Positions 12,709-14,211 of a stretch of 14,211 nucleotides of DNA are shown here, one piece after another. The translations under genes and the position numbers were made by a program. Below the pieces are notes generated by a model. It saw only the letters and a list, made by a program, of their open reading frames with translations. It was not told where the DNA came from and searched no databases. Source of the DNA: Acidimicrobiaceae bacterium (GTDB taxonomy: Bacteria; Actinomycetota; Acidimicrobiia; Acidimicrobiales; Palsa-688); assembly GCA_030838025.1 (NCBI GenBank), contig JAUTXM010000048.1:1-14211 (forward strand). Direction: 5' to 3'. Each line of letters starts with the position of its first letter. The first letter of the stretch is position 1.

Positions 12709-13320
12709 TCAGCGGGGGACGATCGTCTGTTTGAACTCGTTGAGATCGTCCCAGCCCTCCGTCAGGTCGACGACCCGCTGCACGGTCGTCACGGCGAGGT
12801 CTTGGTCGCCGGCGGGACGGCTCAGCAAGCGGACGAAGACCGCCCGGCCGCCGGCAATGAAGGTAGGCACGCCGAATACGTCGTGCTCGGCGACCGCCGC
12901 CTCGTGTTGCTTGCGGAACGTTTCGAGCGGCCAGCCCTCGTCGATGGCGGCGAGAACGGTCGCGCCATCCACGCCGCACTCGTCCAGGACGTTCTGGAGA
13001 ACGTCGCGGCGGCGCAGGTCACGGCTGTGGTCGTGGCGGGCCGAGAAGAGTGCCTGGTGCGTGGTGAGGAACTGCTCGGGGAAGCGGTCCCGGACGACTA
13101 CGCCGGCGGCGGTGGCCAGCAGGCCCGGGTAGCGGTCAGGTTCGTCCCAGACCGGGGGTTCACCGTCGGCGACGTGGGGCTGGTCGAGGTTGAAGGGGAT
13201 GAACGTGACGTCCCAGGGAGCCCCGGAAAGGAGGCCCGCGACGACGTGCTCGTGGGCGTTGCGCGCGTACGGGCAGCGGTAGTCCCAGGTGATGGCAAAG
13301 GTGAGCGGCGAAGGAGTCAC
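12709..13320 (-). CDS. DsbA-family (thioredoxin-fold) protein with a CPYA site
   Basis: The 203-aa protein has a thioredoxin/DsbA fold: beta strand TFAITWDYRCPYARNAHEHV with the active-site position at Cys16-Ala19, an all-helical insertion (about 60-145), then HDVFGVPTFIAGGRAVFVRL with the cis-Pro at P152. DsbA/FrnE-type enzymes normally have CxxC; here the second Cys is replaced by Ala19, so a simple dithiol oxidase is unlikely. A mono-thiol or glutathione/mycothiol-linked transferase or isomerase role (HCCA-isomerase-like) is possible. There is no signal peptide, so it is cytoplasmic. The start is GTG 13320, whose bases overlap the upstream stop as GTGA, giving translational coupling with the PAP2 gene. 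Confidence 0.83.
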   Translation of the reverse strand: MTPSPLTFAITWDYRCPYARNAHEHVVAGLLSGAPWDVTFIPFNLDQPHVADGEPPVWDEPDRYPGLLATAAGVVVRDRFPEQFLTTHQALFSARHDHSRDLRRRDVLQNVLDECGVDGATVLAAIDEGWPLETFRKQHEAAVAEHDVFGVPTFIAGGRAVFVRLLSRPAGDQDLAVTTVQRVVDLTEGWDDLNEFKQTIVPR

Positions 13321-14072
13321 GGACTGGTCAACCCTCGGCCGTCGGCGTCGATTCCCCGGGGGTTGTGGCTGGCTGGGGCTGGGGCTGCGGCTGGGGCTCG
13401 GGCTGGGTTGTGGCGCGGGGTCGCCGGAGGGGGGAGGGGGACCAGCCGCTTGAACGCCTTACCGAGGAGAACTCCGATGACGATGCCGCCGAGCACGTCG
13501 GAGGCGTAGTGCGCCCGCACGTGGACCCGACTCCAGGCGACGACGCCGGCGAGGGCGTAATAGAACGGTCGCATCACCGGATCGCCATCGCTCAGCAAGG
13601 CGGCGGCGCAGAAGGCCGAGGTGGCATGCCCGCTGGGAAAGCTGCTGGTCCGGGGGGTCCGTAGGGGATGAGGCCGGGTGCCTCTGGGGGCGGGTCGCTG
13701 ACGCCGGAACACCCATTTGACGGGTCCGTTGACCAGCGCCGATTCGATGGCGACGGCGGCCGCGGCCCGGACCGTCGCCCGCCACGCGTCCTCGGAGCGC
13801 AGGCCCCGGACCACGGCCAGAATCAGCCAGATGACCCCGTGGTCACCGACGGCTGACGCGGCGTAGAAGACTCGATCGACGACCGGATTGCCCCTGACCC
13901 GTTCTTGGACGCTCGAGTCAACCCATCGGTCGAAGCGGCTGACCGGGCCTAGCTTGACGAGCGGCTCGTACACCGGCGCGTGGCCGGGAGCAACGAGGAC
14001 CGGCGGCGCCGCTCGTCGGAGCGCGTCGGATCGGCGCGAGCGGCTCACACCCCAACGGGGGCCGCCACGCAC
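13317..14072 (-). CDS. PAP2-superfamily membrane phosphatase
   Basis: Using GTG 14072, the protein has 251 residues. The three catalytic motifs of the PAP2 superfamily are intact: KX6RP (Lys119, Arg126, Pro127), PSGH (146-149) and SRX5HX3D (Ser181-Arg182, His188, Asp192). Hydrophobic helices lie around 78-90, 100-122, 152-162, 171-181 and 192-205, so the enzyme is membrane embedded and probably dephosphorylates a lipid phosphate or undecaprenyl pyrophosphate. The tail is low-complexity Pro/Ala. The N-terminus is uncertain: the frame stays open through the 18-bp repeat to the window edge, and GTG 14048 and other upstream starts remain possible. No ribosome site is visible. It overlaps the DsbA-like gene by 4 bp. 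Confidence 0.87.
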   Translation of the reverse strand: MRGGPRWGVSRSRRSDALRRAAPPVLVAPGHAPVYEPLVKLGPVSRFDRWVDSSVQERVRGNPVVDRVFYAASAVGDHGVIWLILAVVRGLRSEDAWRATVRAAAAVAIESALVNGPVKWVFRRQRPAPRGTRPHPLRTPRTSSFPSGHATSAFCAAALLSDGDPVMRPFYYALAGVVAWSRVHVRAHYASDVLGGIVIGVLLGKAFKRLVPLPPPATPRHNPARAPAAAPAPASHNPRGIDADGRGLTSP

Positions 14073-14087
14073 TGCGCACCGTCGAGC

Positions 14088-14192
14088 GCGCTGCTGGCGG
14101 GCACGGCGCTGCTGGCGGGCACGGCGCTGCTGGCGGGCACGGCGCTGCTGGCGGGCACGGCGCTGCTGGCGGGCACGGCGCTGCTGGCGGGC
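14088..14192. repeat. 18-bp tandem repeat at the window edge
   Basis: The unit GCGCTGCTGGCGGGCACG is repeated perfectly from 14088, 14106, 14124, 14142 and 14160. A sixth copy from 14178 keeps the first 15 bases before changing to GTT. In the forward direction one frame reads Ala-Leu-Leu-Ala-Gly-Thr; in the reverse direction frames read Arg-Ala-Arg-Gln-Gln-Arg or Val-Pro-Ala-Ser-Ser-Ala. It lies upstream of the PAP2 gene and may be spacer or part of its or another gene's coding sequence. Confidence 0.93.
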
Positions 14193-14211
14193 GTTGCCCG
14201 GCCCGGTGCCG

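Noticed and set aside
12676..13509. Forward open frame opposite the DsbA-like gene
   Set aside because: The reverse gene has a recognisable fold and overlaps correctly with PAP2. The forward frame has no domain.
14088..14211. Signal peptide of a forward gene reading ALLAGT repeats
   Set aside because: There is no start codon near the frame and no ribosome site. The same repeat is open in several reverse frames, so the apparent peptide is a property of the repeat.

Overview
The window is very GC-rich, densely coded bacterial DNA. A mycothiol S-conjugate amidase (Mca), twin-arginine ferritin-like proteins, an RskA-type anti-sigma factor and a PknB-type kinase point to an actinobacterium. The overall gene style suggests Acidimicrobiia or a relative, but that placement is inference. 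Several genes have a TANNNT hexamer 7-9 nt before the start codon, the layout expected for leaderless mRNAs.

Layout. 1-264: tail of an unrecognised gene (+). 312-1760: membrane protein with a long GYGAPPP-repeat N-terminus (+). 1761-2186: non-coding, with a hairpin and an 85-bp imperfect inverted repeat. 2187-2972: lipoprotein (-). 2973-3205: divergent spacer with six 16-bp tandem repeats. 3206-6198: co-directional block mca, SCP2-like protein, ECF sigma factor, RskA-like anti-sigma factor (+). 6164-6382: tandem repeats that copy the 3' ends, stop codons included, of the two converging genes. 6374-7983: two paralogous Tat-exported ferritin-like proteins (-). 8040-8903: YdjC/ChbG-like deacetylase (-). 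9000-9263: small GlsB/YeaQ-like membrane protein (-). 9325-9474: possible 49-aa protein (-). 9484-10797: membrane-anchored phosphodiester-glycosidase-like protein (+). 10840-11133: 97-aa protein (-). 11190-12647: transmembrane Ser/Thr kinase (-). 12709-14072: DsbA-like protein and PAP2 phosphatase in an overlapping pair (-). 14088-14192: 18-bp tandem repeat at the window edge.

How the genes may work together. The sigma/anti-sigma pair overlaps and should act as one envelope-signalling switch. Mca removes mycothiol conjugates, and the two ferritin-like proteins should sit outside the membrane. A thiol/redox or envelope-stress theme is possible, but only adjacency supports it. I see no CRISPR array, tRNA, rRNA, insertion sequence or phage gene. 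No clearly new multi-gene system is evident. The most unusual signals are the stop-codon-containing repeats between the convergent genes, the 85-bp inverted repeat, and the paired ferritin-like proteins with long pre-Tat extensions.
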